Assembly (NCBI GenBank): GCA_047622605.1
Contig: JBLHND010000117.1
Location: 1-11,844, forward strand
DNA from: Motiliproteus sp047622605
GTDB lineage: Bacteria > Pseudomonadota > Gammaproteobacteria > Pseudomonadales > Balneatricaceae
Length of the DNA: 11,844 nt
Direction of reading: 5' to 3'
Positions 1 through 6,891 of this stretch are shown piece after piece; within the stretch, counting starts at the first letter, position 1, and the number at the start of each line of letters is the position of its first letter. The notes below the pieces were generated by a model that was not told the DNA's origin, did no database searches, and saw nothing but the letters and a program-made list of their open reading frames with translations. The position numbers and the translations under genes were made by a program.

Positions 1-1
1 C

Positions 2-1291
2 GCCGATGCAGTGTACGCGGGTCAGCCACGCTACAGTCTGCGGGTGCGCAATAATGAATTTAAGCTGGAGCAGCTGGAAACCGGCATTAATATTGCTCAT
101 GCGCAGGGTAAGAAGTTTTACGTCGCCAGTAATATTGCACCCCACAATGCCAAGCTTAAAAGCTATATGGCCGATATGGAGCCGGTGGTGGCGATGCGCC
201 CCGATGCCCTGATCATGTCCGATCCAGGGCTGATCATGATGGTACGCGAACGCTGGCCGGAGGTGCCGATCCATCTGTCGGTGCAGGCCAATGCGATGAA
301 CTGGGCTGCGGTCAAATTCTGGCATAGTGTCGGGGTAGAGCGGGTGATCCTCTCGCGGGAGCTGTCGCTGGATGAGATCGAAGAGATCCGCCAGCGCTGC
401 CCGGAGATGGAGTTGGAGGTCTTTGTTCACGGTGCCCTCTGTATGGCCTATTCAGGCCGCTGTCTGCTGTCGGGCTATATCAATCACCGCGATCCCAACC
501 AGGGTGCCTGCACCAACGCCTGTCGCTGGAAGTACGATGTCCATGAGGGCAAGGAGGATGAGTCCGGCGACATAGTGCCGGTGCAGTCCTTTGATCCTGC
601 TGCAGAAGCGCTGGCAGCAGACGCCCAGCCGCAGCTGGGGGTCGGCAAGCCTTCGGACAAGATCGTGCTCCTGCAGGAAGCCAGCCGGCCCGGCGAGTAT
701 ATGCCCGCATTCGAGGATGAACACGGCACCTATATCATGAACTCTAAGGATCTGCGGGCGATCCAGCATGTACAGCGCCTGACTGAGATGGGGGTGCATT
801 CACTCAAGATCGAAGGCCGTACCAAGTCGCACTATTATGTCGGCCGGACCGCTCAGGCCTACCGCCAGGCGATCGATGATGCGGCAGGCGGTAAGCCGTT
901 CGACCGAGGTCTGATGGATGTACTGGAAAACCTCGCTAACCGTGGCTACACGGAAGGGTTTTACCGCCGCCATGTCCATGATGAGTACCAGAACTACGAG
1001 ACCGGCAACTCCATAGGCGTACATCAGCAGTTTGTCGGCGAGGTCATGCGTCGCGATGGCGGAATGCTGGAGATCGATGTTAAGAACCGCTTCGAGCTCG
1101 GCGATAGCCTCGAGTTGATGACGCCGCAGGGCAATGTGCGCTTTAAGCTCGAGCAGCTGGAAAATCGCAACGCTGAGCAAGTCTCTGCGGCGCCCGGCAA
1201 CGGCCATATTGTCCGTATTCCGGCACCCCTGGGCTCGGATATGGAGTACGCGCTGCTGATGCGTGACTTGGCCAATGCCCCGGCCCGGTAG
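2..1291 (+). CDS. trhP: tRNA hydroxylation protein TrhP (YegQ), peptidase U32 family, 5'-truncated
   Basis: TrhP is the U32-family protein that, in E. coli, takes part in prephenate-dependent hydroxylation of wobble uridine 34 (ho5U, the precursor of cmo5U) in tRNA. The reading frame enters from the window edge at the GCC codon at 2-4 (Ala-Asp-Ala-Val-Tyr-Ala-Gly) and ends at TAG 1289-1291. By recall of E. coli YegQ, only about 26 N-terminal residues are missing and total length is comparable (about 450). A four-cysteine cluster lies at residues 144, 151, 167 and 171 counted from the codon at 11, in the context CMAYSGRC...CTNACRW, the likely Fe-S or metal site of this family. The U32 signature SLKIEGRTKS and a C-terminal beta domain (VGE...GDSLELMTPQG) follow. 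The GTG at 11 is only the first start-like codon in the window and is not the true start. The next gene begins 10 nt downstream, so the two are probably co-transcribed. Not a protease in function, despite the family name. Confidence 0.93.
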   Translation, partial: ADAVYAGQPRYSLRVRNNEFKLEQLETGINIAHAQGKKFYVASNIAPHNAKLKSYMADMEPVVAMRPDALIMSDPGLIMMVRERWPEVPIHLSVQANAMNWAAVKFWHSVGVERVILSRELSLDEIEEIRQRCPEMELEVFVHGALCMAYSGRCLLSGYINHRDPNQGACTNACRWKYDVHEGKEDESGDIVPVQSFDPAAEALAADAQPQLGVGKPSDKIVLLQEASRPGEYMPAFEDEHGTYIMNSKDLRAIQHVQRLTEMGVHSLKIEGRTKSHYYVGRTAQAYRQAIDDAAGGKPFDRGLMDVLENLANRGYTEGFYRRHVHDEYQNYETGNSIGVHQQFVGEVMRRDGGMLEIDVKNRFELGDSLELMTPQGNVRFKLEQLENRNAEQVSAAPGNGHIVRIPAPLGSDMEYALLMRDLANAPAR

Positions 1292-1301
1292 TCGCGAGGC
1301 G

Positions 1302-2171
1302 ATGACTAGCCAGCTCCACCTAGCTACGCAGCCTCCTTGTTTTTCCAAGTCACTGCGGCCCTTCTCATTGGTGGTGGCGTTGGTGTCCTGCGGGCTGGGT
1401 GTCGCCCTGGCACTGTTGGCGGAGCAGGGGAGTGGCCTGCGTGCTCTGGTTATCGTGCTGACCGGGCTGGTGTTGCAGGCGGGCGTTAACCTGATCAACG
1501 ACCAGGGTGATCTGCCGTTGCTGCAGGAGGACGCTTATCGGCACAAGCGAGAGCGGATTCGACGCCATAGCCAGTGGGGATTGCTCTGTATCGGCCTGAG
1601 CACATTGGTCGGCGGGGTGTTGGTGCTGGATGTTGGCTGGACGCTGCTGGGCATTATGCTGCTGGGGCTGCTGGGTGCGCTGGGCTACACCACCGAACCT
1701 ATCCACTATAAGCGCCGGGGTCTGGGTGTGCCGCTGGTGTTCTGGTTGATGGGGGTGCTGATGATTGTGGGGGCTTACCACGCCATGGACGCTCCGGTGG
1801 TCTGGGCCATCGTCTGGCGCTCTTTCCCGGTCAGCCTGCTGGTGGCGCTGTTGCTGCTGAGCAATGAGCTGCGGGACTGGGAGGCCGATTCCTGCCAGGG
1901 CGTGCAGACCCTGGCGGTCCGGCTCGGTTTTGCTCGTGGCTGTAAGCTTTATCTGCTGATGCTTGCCGCGACCTATCTGCTGACACTATTGCTGTGGCAG
2001 CAGGGGTTGGTGCTGCGTTTATGGCCGCTGCTGCCCAGCCTGTTGCTGCTGCCGGAGTTGATCAGGTTACTGGGCGTTCCTGCCGAGCAGCGCCACCCCC
2101 TGACCCCGAAAACGGGTCGGCTGCTGCTGGTGTTCGGCGTACTGTTCGGGGGCTGCCTGGTTCCGCTCTAG
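1302..2171 (+). CDS. UbiA-superfamily prenyltransferase, MenA-like
   Basis: A polytopic inner-membrane enzyme of the UbiA superfamily, which transfers a polyprenyl chain to an aromatic acceptor. Counting from ATG 1302 (289 aa), the first aspartate motif is NDQGD at 66-70 and the second is NELRDWEAD at 188-196, followed by the typical GVQTLAVRLGF. Both motifs bind the Mg-diphosphate of the prenyl donor and both look intact. The segment YTTEPIHYKRRGLG (129-142) resembles the MenA branch (1,4-dihydroxy-2-naphthoate octaprenyltransferase) more than UbiA, but no other menaquinone gene is in view, so the acceptor is uncertain. The rest is mostly hydrophobic helices, about eight or nine. I chose ATG 1302 because GAGG lies just upstream, although only 2 nt away. 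In-frame GTG 1263 and ATG 1275 would overlap the trhP end and add a non-hydrophobic tail, so the start is not secure. Likely an operon with trhP. No obvious factor-independent terminator follows. Confidence 0.8.
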   Translation: MTSQLHLATQPPCFSKSLRPFSLVVALVSCGLGVALALLAEQGSGLRALVIVLTGLVLQAGVNLINDQGDLPLLQEDAYRHKRERIRRHSQWGLLCIGLSTLVGGVLVLDVGWTLLGIMLLGLLGALGYTTEPIHYKRRGLGVPLVFWLMGVLMIVGAYHAMDAPVVWAIVWRSFPVSLLVALLLLSNELRDWEADSCQGVQTLAVRLGFARGCKLYLLMLAATYLLTLLLWQQGLVLRLWPLLPSLLLLPELIRLLGVPAEQRHPLTPKTGRLLLVFGVLFGGCLVPL

Positions 2172-2250
2172 GAGCCTGCCGGACTTGATCGATCCTAGCC
2201 TGCCTCGCTTTACAAACACCCACACTCAAATGGAACAGCGCCCTTCATAC

Positions 2251-2320
2251 TCTCCATTGCTCTCCATTGCTCTCCATTGCTCTCCATTGCTCTCCATTGC
2301 TCTCCACTGCTCTCCATTCG
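2251..2320 (+). repeat. 10-bp tandem repeat array, 8 units
   Basis: Seven full units of TCTCCATTGC run head to tail from 2251 to 2310; the unit at 2301-2310 has one substitution (TCTCCACTGC). A last unit at 2311-2320 ends in CG instead of GC. The array ends 25 nt before the ATG of the Gre-like gene. A 10-bp period is close to one DNA helical turn and is not a multiple of three. On the opposite strand the array translates into a spurious 10-residue repeat, which I do not regard as protein. Copy number could vary by slippage and change leader length, but the window cannot show this. Confidence 0.95.
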
Positions 2321-2345
2321 AAAAAGAGCGACTCAGGTTGATGCC

Positions 2346-2828
2346 ATGAACAAAGACGGTCTTATAAGTCAGATTCACGACCTGCTCGCGCAGGAACTTA
2401 ATACCCTGCTTAACGCCAGTGATCAGGCACACCGATCGGCCACCCACAGAGAGAGTAAGGCGGAGAACAAGTACGATACCCTCGGGCTGGAAGCGGCGTA
2501 CCTCGCTCATGGTCTGTCGTTACGGGCGCAGCAGTTGCAGCAGACGATCGCCGCGTTTCAACAGTGGCAGCCCCCGATCTTGACTGCCGAGGATGCGATT
2601 GCGCTGGGCGCGGTGGTGACGCTCCAGAGCGAATCCGGCAGCGAGCGTTGGCTACTGCTGGCCGCCTGCGGTGGCGGGCTTAAGGTCCACTGCGGAGGTG
2701 TCGAGGTTACCGTGGTGACGACGGAGGCGCCGCTGGGGAAGGCCCTGCTAGGTAAGCGGCTGGATGACGAGGTGGTGTTGGATGTCGGCGGTGTCATCAG
2801 CCTCTATCACGTGGTCAAGCTGGCATAG
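2346..2828 (+). CDS. Short GreA/GreB-like transcription factor homologue
   Basis: A 160-aa protein that I recognise as the short GreAB-like family of gammaproteobacteria. The N-terminal half (about 1-75) is charged and helical and contains the block ESKAENKYDTLGLEA (36-50). The C-terminal half (about 86-160) resembles the FKBP-like domain of Gre factors: IALGAVVTLQ, then VTVVTTEAPLGKALLGKR at 121-138 and DDEV at 140-143, comparable with the PLARALIGKKVGDEV region of GreA. True Gre factors insert their coiled coil into the RNA polymerase secondary channel and rescue backtracked complexes. Whether this protein cleaves RNA or only binds the channel cannot be told from sequence. ATG 2346 is chosen because the family-like sequence starts there, with AGG about 9 nt upstream. 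Upstream in-frame TTG codons lie within the tandem repeats and would add a low-complexity tail. The TAG stop sits in the loop of a small perfect hairpin (GCTGGC-ATA-GCCAGC, 2819-2833) without a T-run. Confidence 0.75.
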   Translation: MNKDGLISQIHDLLAQELNTLLNASDQAHRSATHRESKAENKYDTLGLEAAYLAHGLSLRAQQLQQTIAAFQQWQPPILTAEDAIALGAVVTLQSESGSERWLLLAACGGGLKVHCGGVEVTVVTTEAPLGKALLGKRLDDEVVLDVGGVISLYHVVKLA

Positions 2829-2895
2829 CCAGCAACTGCCCCCTATGACGGAGAAGGGGTTCATGAAGACCGCTTTGCGTTCTCTGCTGTGAGGC

Positions 2896-2994
2896 CAAGA
2901 ATAGCCGCTAGCGGCTCTTGCTATAACCACAGGCAAGATCTTCATACTATTTCGGTATTAGACCTTTGTCTCCCGGCGCGTAAAATATCGCGCC
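2896..2994 (+). promoter_or_regulatory. Candidate promoter/operator region of the NhaC-like gene
   Basis: Two inverted repeats lie upstream of the transporter gene. One is a perfect 14-bp palindrome, AGCCGCTAGCGGCT at 2903-2916, flanked by CAAG (2896-2899) and CTTG (2917-2920), so the stem can extend past a 3-nt bulge. It is followed by TATAAC at 2922-2927, a possible -10. The other is GGCGCG-TAAAATAT-CGCGCC at 2975-2994, in which a -10-like TAAAAT (2981-2986) sits inside the loop. Neither -10 has a good -35 box and neither hairpin has a T-run. Operator sites are possible, but no regulator is assigned. Confidence 0.35.
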
Positions 2995-3086
2995 CTTGGT
3001 TAGGGCCCCGTAGGGCGGAGTCTTGGCTTCATAAGCGCGTTATTTCAGTAAACCGGCGTCGGTAAGGCGTCTCCCAGGAGTTATCT

Positions 3087-4409
3087 ATGCGGGCCAACCC
3101 TGTCGCGCTGTTGCCGTTGTTGCTGTTTCTGGCAATTTTTATCGGCAGCGGCCTGTATTATCAATCTCAGGAGGTGGCATTCGCCTTCTATCAGGTGCAG
3201 GCGCCCGTGGCGATCCTGCCGGCGATCGTCCTGGCACTGGTGCTGGCCCGAGGGTCGCTTAACGAACGGATCGAGACCTTTATCCGTGGCGTCGGTGATT
3301 CCACCATTATTACCATGTGTTTGATCTACCTGCTGGCCGGTGCCTTTGCGGCGGTGGCCAAGGCGGTGGGCGGGGTCGATTCGACCGTCAATCTGGGCCT
3401 CAGCCTGATCCCGGGGCCGCTGGTGCTGCCGGGGCTGTTTGTGATCACTGCCTTTATCGCCACGGCCATGGGCTCCTCCATGGGCACCATCGCGGCGCTG
3501 GCGCCGATCGCGGTGGGGATTGCCGATGCCAGTGGGTTGTCGCTGCCGCTGTGCGTGGGCACCGTGATCGGGGGCGCGATGCTGGGCGATAATCTGTCCA
3601 TTATCTCCGATACCACCATCGCGGCGACACGCACCCAAGGCTGCGAGATGCGCGACAAGTTCCGTATGAATCTGAAGATCGCCCTGCCGGCGGCGCTGTT
3701 AACGCTGCTGTGGTTGTTCCAGCAGGGAGAGAGTGGCGCTATCGCGTCCCCCGGTGACTATCAGCTGCTCCAGGTCTTGCCCTATATAGTGGTGCTGCTG
3801 TTGGCGGTGGCGGGGCTGAACGTGATGTTGGTGCTATTGAGCGGCCTGGTGCTGGCGGGCGTGGTGGGGCTGACGGGTATCGACGGCTACAGCCTGGCGC
3901 AGCTGAGTAAGGATATTTACGCGGGGTATACGGGTATGCAGGAGATCCTGCTGCTATCGTTGCTGATCGGCGGCTTGGGGGCACTGATGGCGTCTGAGGG
4001 AGGGCTGGTGTTTCTGGCCCGTTGCGTCGATCGTCTGACCCGGGGGTTGCAACGCCGCGGACAACAGCGGCTGGCGGGGGAGCTGGGCATCAGCGCGTCG
4101 GTGGCACTGATCAATCTGTGCACCGCCAACAACACGGTGGCTATCCTGATCAGTGGCCCGCTGGCGCGTGATATCGCCGAGCGCCAGGGCGTCGATGCGA
4201 AGCGGTCCGCCAGCTTGCTGGATATCTTCTCCTGCGTCGTGCAGGGGATGCTGCCCTACGGTGCTCAGATGCTGCTGGCATCCTCCATTGCCGGACTCTC
4301 GCCACTGCTGTTGATCGGTCAGGTCCACTACGTCTGGATGCTAGGACTGGCGGCGCTGGTAACGATGTTGCTGGGCCCTGTCGGTTTCTTCAGGCAGCGC
4401 TTGGCGTAA
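3087..4409 (+). CDS. NhaC-family Na+/H+ antiporter-like membrane transporter
   Basis: A 440-aa polytopic inner-membrane protein of the NhaC/YuiF type (ion transporter superfamily), expected to exchange Na+ or a small substrate for protons. The hydrophobic segments form two similar halves. The first half carries TAMGSSMGTIAALAP (126-140) and the family's best signature, GDNLSIISDTTIAATRTQG (167-185), where NhaC proteins have a GD-x-x-S-P-x-S-D-T-T motif. The second half carries GGLGALMASEGG and INLCTANNTVAILISGP, typical of the pseudo-repeat. ATG 3087 follows AGGAG at 3076-3080 with a 6-nt gap, a strong ribosome-binding site. The gene is alone in its transcription unit as far as can be seen. 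The true substrate is uncertain: NhaC relatives include malate/lactate-coupled and amino-acid-coupled members, and the fumarase gene just downstream does not settle it. Confidence 0.85.
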   Translation: MRANPVALLPLLLFLAIFIGSGLYYQSQEVAFAFYQVQAPVAILPAIVLALVLARGSLNERIETFIRGVGDSTIITMCLIYLLAGAFAAVAKAVGGVDSTVNLGLSLIPGPLVLPGLFVITAFIATAMGSSMGTIAALAPIAVGIADASGLSLPLCVGTVIGGAMLGDNLSIISDTTIAATRTQGCEMRDKFRMNLKIALPAALLTLLWLFQQGESGAIASPGDYQLLQVLPYIVVLLLAVAGLNVMLVLLSGLVLAGVVGLTGIDGYSLAQLSKDIYAGYTGMQEILLLSLLIGGLGALMASEGGLVFLARCVDRLTRGLQRRGQQRLAGELGISASVALINLCTANNTVAILISGPLARDIAERQGVDAKRSASLLDIFSCVVQGMLPYGAQMLLASSIAGLSPLLLIGQVHYVWMLGLAALVTMLLGPVGFFRQRLA

Positions 4410-4414
4410 AACGT

Positions 4415-4486
4415 AAAAACGGGGTCAAAAAACGGGGTCACACATTTCAAAGGGGGCTGCTGTGCGACGGAAAGATCTGTCCCCTT
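4415..4486. repeat. REP-like region: 13-bp tandem repeat plus imperfect inverted repeat
   Basis: AAAAACGGGGTCA occurs twice back to back at 4415-4427 and 4428-4440, directly after the transporter stop codon. The second copy starts the left arm of an imperfect inverted repeat: GGGGTCACACATTTC (4434-4448) against GAAAGATCTGTCCCC (4470-4484), 11 of 15 positions complementary. The right arm continues as GATCTGTCCCCTT (4474-4486), which recurs as GATCTATCCCCTT at 9451-9463. This GGGGTCA/TGTCCCC pattern resembles extragenic repeats common in gammaproteobacteria, some mobilised by REP-associated transposases. No such transposase is in this window. Confidence 0.6.
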
Positions 4487-4526
4487 GACTGCTTGAGCTA
4501 GATTGCACCTAAGACCAAAAGCGAGA

Positions 4527-4555
4527 TCTTAAGCGGTACTCGAATTGTGTATACT
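4527..4555 (+). promoter_or_regulatory. Candidate sigma70 promoter of fumarase
   Basis: TATACT at 4550-4555 is a good -10 box, preceded by TGTG. At a 17-nt spacing the -35 position (4527-4532) reads TCTTAA, a poor match. A start near 4562 would give a leader of about 90 nt that contains the hairpin at 4567-4590. No clear FNR/ANR palindrome is visible here. Confidence 0.4.
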
Positions 4556-4566
4556 TAGCGGCGCAT

Positions 4567-4590
4567 TTATTCAGCCTCTTGGCTGACTAA
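4567..4590 (+). other. Leader hairpin upstream of fumarase
   Basis: TCAGCC (4571-4576) and GGCTGA (4581-4586) form a perfect 6-bp stem with a TCTT loop. Past one mismatch the stem extends by three more pairs, TTA with TAA (4567-4569 with 4588-4590). No T-run follows, so it is not a standard terminator. It lies between the candidate promoter and the ribosome-binding site, so it could stabilise the mRNA or act as a protein or RNA binding site. Confidence 0.5.
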
Positions 4591-4650
4591 CCATTCTTAC
4601 GGGCTGCGATTCCTCGATTCTGGTTCGCGCCGACAGGAGATGACCCTAGC

Positions 4651-6171
4651 ATGACTGTGATTCGCCAAGACGATCTGATCGATAGCGTTGCCGATGCGCT
4701 GCAATTTATTTCCTACTATCACCCGCTGGATTTTATTAAAGCCGTACATGAGGCCTATCTGAGGGAGGAATCGCAGGCGGCCAAGGATGCGATGGCGCAG
4801 ATCCTGATCAACTCGCGAATGAGTGCCGAGGGCCATCGGCCGCTGTGCCAGGATACCGGTATCGTTACCGTGTTTATCAAGATCGGCATGGATATTCAGT
4901 GGGACTGCGAGCTGAGCGTCGAGGATATGATCAACGAGGGGGTGCGTCGCGCCTATCTGAATCCTGATAACCTGCTGCGGGCGTCTATCCTGTCTGACCC
5001 CGCCGGTGCGCGCATCAATACTAAGGACAATACTCCGGCGGTGATCCATATGACGGTGGTCCCCGGTAATGAGATCGATGTTCAGATCGCGGCCAAGGGC
5101 GGCGGTTCCGAGAACAAATCCAAGATGGTGATGCTCAACCCGTCCGACAGCATCGTCGACTGGGTACTCAAGACCGTGCCGACGATGGGTGCGGGCTGGT
5201 GTCCACCCGGCATGCTGGGTCTGGGGATCGGCGGTACCGCCGAGAAGGCCGCGGTGCTGGCCAAGGAATCGTTGATGGAGTCGATCGATATCCATGAGCT
5301 GCAAGCGCGCGGTGCGCAAAACCGGGTCGAGGAGCTGCGTCTGGAGCTGTTCGAGAAAGTGAACCAGCTGGGTATCGGCGCTCAGGGTCTGGGCGGTCTG
5401 ACCACGGTGCTGGATATCAAGATCAAGGATTATCCGACCCATGCGGCCTCGTTGCCGGTCTGTATGATCCCCAACTGCGCCGCCACGCGTCACGCGCACT
5501 TTACCCTCACCGGTAACGGTCCGGCGCTGCAGACGCCGCCATCGCTGGCCGACTGGCCGGAGGTTACCTTCGAGGTGGGCGCGACCACCCGCAGAGTGAA
5601 CCTTAACAGCCTGACGCAGGCCGATATCGAAACCTGGAATACCGGCGATACCATCCTGCTCAGCGGTAAGATGCTGACGGGGCGCGATGCGGTGCATAAG
5701 AGACTCTGTGGCATGCTCGATGCCGGAGAGCCGCTGCCGGTCGATCTTAAGGGCCGCTTTATCTATTACGTGGGTCCGGTCGATCCAGTGCGTGATGAGG
5801 TGGTAGGTCCGGCAGGCCCGACCACGGCGACCCGAATGGACAAGTTTACCCGCCAGATCCTCGAGAGCACTGGCTTGATGGGGATGATCGGCAAGGCCGA
5901 GCGGGGTCCGCTGGCGATCGAGGCGATCAAGGATAATAAGTCGGTGTATCTAATGGCGGTCGGCGGGGCGGCCTATCTGGTGTCTAAGGCGATCAAGGCA
6001 TCCAAGGTGGTCGCCTTTCCAGAGCTGGGCATGGAGGCGATCTATGAGTTCGACGTGGTCGATATGCCGGTAACCGTTGCGGTCGATTCGCGAGGCGAGT
6101 CGGCACATATCACGGGGCCGGCCAAATGGCAGAAGAAAATCGCCGAGGCTCAGGTGCTGGAGCTCAAGTAA
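4651..6171 (+). CDS. Class I (iron-sulfur) fumarate hydratase, single chain
   Basis: Catalyses reversible hydration of fumarate to (S)-malate in the TCA cycle, in the cytoplasm, with an oxygen-sensitive [4Fe-4S] cluster. The 506-aa chain contains the alpha domain (about 10-290) and beta domain (about 320-500) fused, as in FumA-type enzymes. Three cysteines in the expected contexts are the likely cluster ligands: C66 (PLCQDTG), C184 (GWCPPG) and C276 (PNCAATRHAH). The beta domain shows KMLTGRDAVHKR and GPAGPTTATRMDKF, the family's substrate-binding region. By recall the length matches the pseudomonad form and is about 40 residues shorter at the N terminus than E. coli FumA. ATG 4651 has AGGAG at 4635-4639, 11 nt upstream, which is slightly long. 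A gene for a UPF0126 protein follows after 91 nt on the same strand. The symbol could be fumA or fumB by local convention, so I leave it blank. Confidence 0.96.
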   Translation: MTVIRQDDLIDSVADALQFISYYHPLDFIKAVHEAYLREESQAAKDAMAQILINSRMSAEGHRPLCQDTGIVTVFIKIGMDIQWDCELSVEDMINEGVRRAYLNPDNLLRASILSDPAGARINTKDNTPAVIHMTVVPGNEIDVQIAAKGGGSENKSKMVMLNPSDSIVDWVLKTVPTMGAGWCPPGMLGLGIGGTAEKAAVLAKESLMESIDIHELQARGAQNRVEELRLELFEKVNQLGIGAQGLGGLTTVLDIKIKDYPTHAASLPVCMIPNCAATRHAHFTLTGNGPALQTPPSLADWPEVTFEVGATTRRVNLNSLTQADIETWNTGDTILLSGKMLTGRDAVHKRLCGMLDAGEPLPVDLKGRFIYYVGPVDPVRDEVVGPAGPTTATRMDKFTRQILESTGLMGMIGKAERGPLAIEAIKDNKSVYLMAVGGAAYLVSKAIKASKVVAFPELGMEAIYEFDVVDMPVTVAVDSRGESAHITGPAKWQKKIAEAQVLELK

Positions 6172-6224
6172 GCGTGGCTGGCAGCTGGAATGCAGGCTAG
6201 AATGCGCCTGAATTTTAGCGATCT

Positions 6225-6244
6225 CCGCCATCCATGGATGGCGG
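6225..6244. promoter_or_regulatory. 20-bp perfect palindrome before the UPF0126 gene
   Basis: CCGCCATCCATGGATGGCGG is a perfect 20-bp palindrome ending 18 nt before the ATG at 6263. No T-run follows (GGTGATGTAGG), so it is not a typical terminator. It could be a dimeric operator, or in mRNA a hairpin next to the ribosome-binding site. Its role between the fumarase and UPF0126 genes is unknown. Confidence 0.75.
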
Positions 6245-6262
6245 GGTGATGTAGGTAGCCCT

Positions 6263-6889
6263 ATGTTTTATATCGATCTGACCCTGGTGGTCAATGTCAT
6301 GGGGCTCAGTGCCTCGGCCGTGTTCGCGGCATCCGGGGCGCTGGATGCAGCGCGCCAGAAGATGGATATTCTCGGATTTATGCTGATCGGTTGTGCCACC
6401 GGACTCGGAGGCGGAACGCTGCGCGATCTGCTGCTGGGTAAGACGCCTGTGTTCTGGATTCGGCAGCCGGAGTGGATCAGTATCTGCTTGGTCGCCGCGG
6501 TCGTCACCTATCTGCTGGCACCCCATCTGGCCTCCAGAACCCGGGCGCTGCTGTGGATGGATGCCATAGGTCTGGCGCTGTTTAGCGTCGTCGGCACCCG
6601 GATCGGTCTGGATGCCGGCGCGTCGCCACTGATCGCGGTGTGCATGGGGGTGGTGACCGCCACGTTCGGCGGGGTCACTCGAGACGTGCTCTGCGGTAGT
6701 TCGCTGGTGCTCAGTGGTGCCGAGCTCTATGTCACCGCCTCGCTGGCGGGTGCGATCTCTTATCTGGGACTCAGCAGTCTTGCACTGCCTGCTAGTTACG
6801 ATCTGATTGGCGCTTTTCTGGTTGCCTTTACACTGCGCGCGCTGGCGATCCAGTTTCATCTCAAACTGCCCAACCGCTATAGAGACTAG
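6263..6889 (+). CDS. UPF0126 (YadS/YicG, TRIC-like) membrane protein
   Basis: A 208-aa inner-membrane protein of the UPF0126 family (Pfam glycine transporter; fold related to TRIC cation channels). It has the expected two internal repeats of three helices. The first repeat ends with the kinked, glycine-rich motif GLGGGTLRDLLLG (47-59) and the second with TFGGVTRDVLCG (134-145). Some members such as E. coli YicG have been linked to glycine uptake; the substrate here is not known. ATG 6263 has AGG about 7 nt upstream. It lies 91 nt after fumarase and may be read from the same promoter, with the 20-bp palindrome in the gap. Its TAG stop is only two bases from the stop codon of the convergent regulator gene, so no private terminator fits between them. 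Confidence 0.88.
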   Translation: MFYIDLTLVVNVMGLSASAVFAASGALDAARQKMDILGFMLIGCATGLGGGTLRDLLLGKTPVFWIRQPEWISICLVAAVVTYLLAPHLASRTRALLWMDAIGLALFSVVGTRIGLDAGASPLIAVCMGVVTATFGGVTRDVLCGSSLVLSGAELYVTASLAGAISYLGLSSLALPASYDLIGAFLVAFTLRALAIQFHLKLPNRYRD

Positions 6890-6891
6890 GG

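Noticed and set aside
800..1498. Minus-strand 232-codon frame antisense to trhP
   Set aside because: It lies opposite a clearly recognised conserved gene, crosses the trhP/prenyltransferase junction and shows no family motifs. Long antisense frames are common in GC-rich DNA.
2186..2195. TTGATCGATC as an FNR/DNR-type site after the prenyltransferase gene
   Set aside because: The spacing does not fit TTGAT-N4-ATCAA and the second half-site is missing.
2226..2510. Minus-strand 94-codon frame containing a repeated NGEQWRAMES peptide
   Set aside because: It is the translation of the 10-bp DNA array, whose three-frame cycle gives a 10-residue repeat. The rest lies antisense to the Gre-like gene and has no protein-like features.
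4640..4654. Four-codon upstream frame (ATG ACC CTA GCA TGA) overlapping the fumarase start
   Set aside because: Its ATG directly abuts the AGGAG with no spacing, so ribosomes are unlikely to start there. It is probably coincidental.
4597..5697. Minus-strand 366-codon frame antisense to fumarase
   Set aside because: The plus-strand fumarase is unmistakable with all cluster cysteines. The antisense frame is rich in His/Gln/Arg, typical of a shadow frame.
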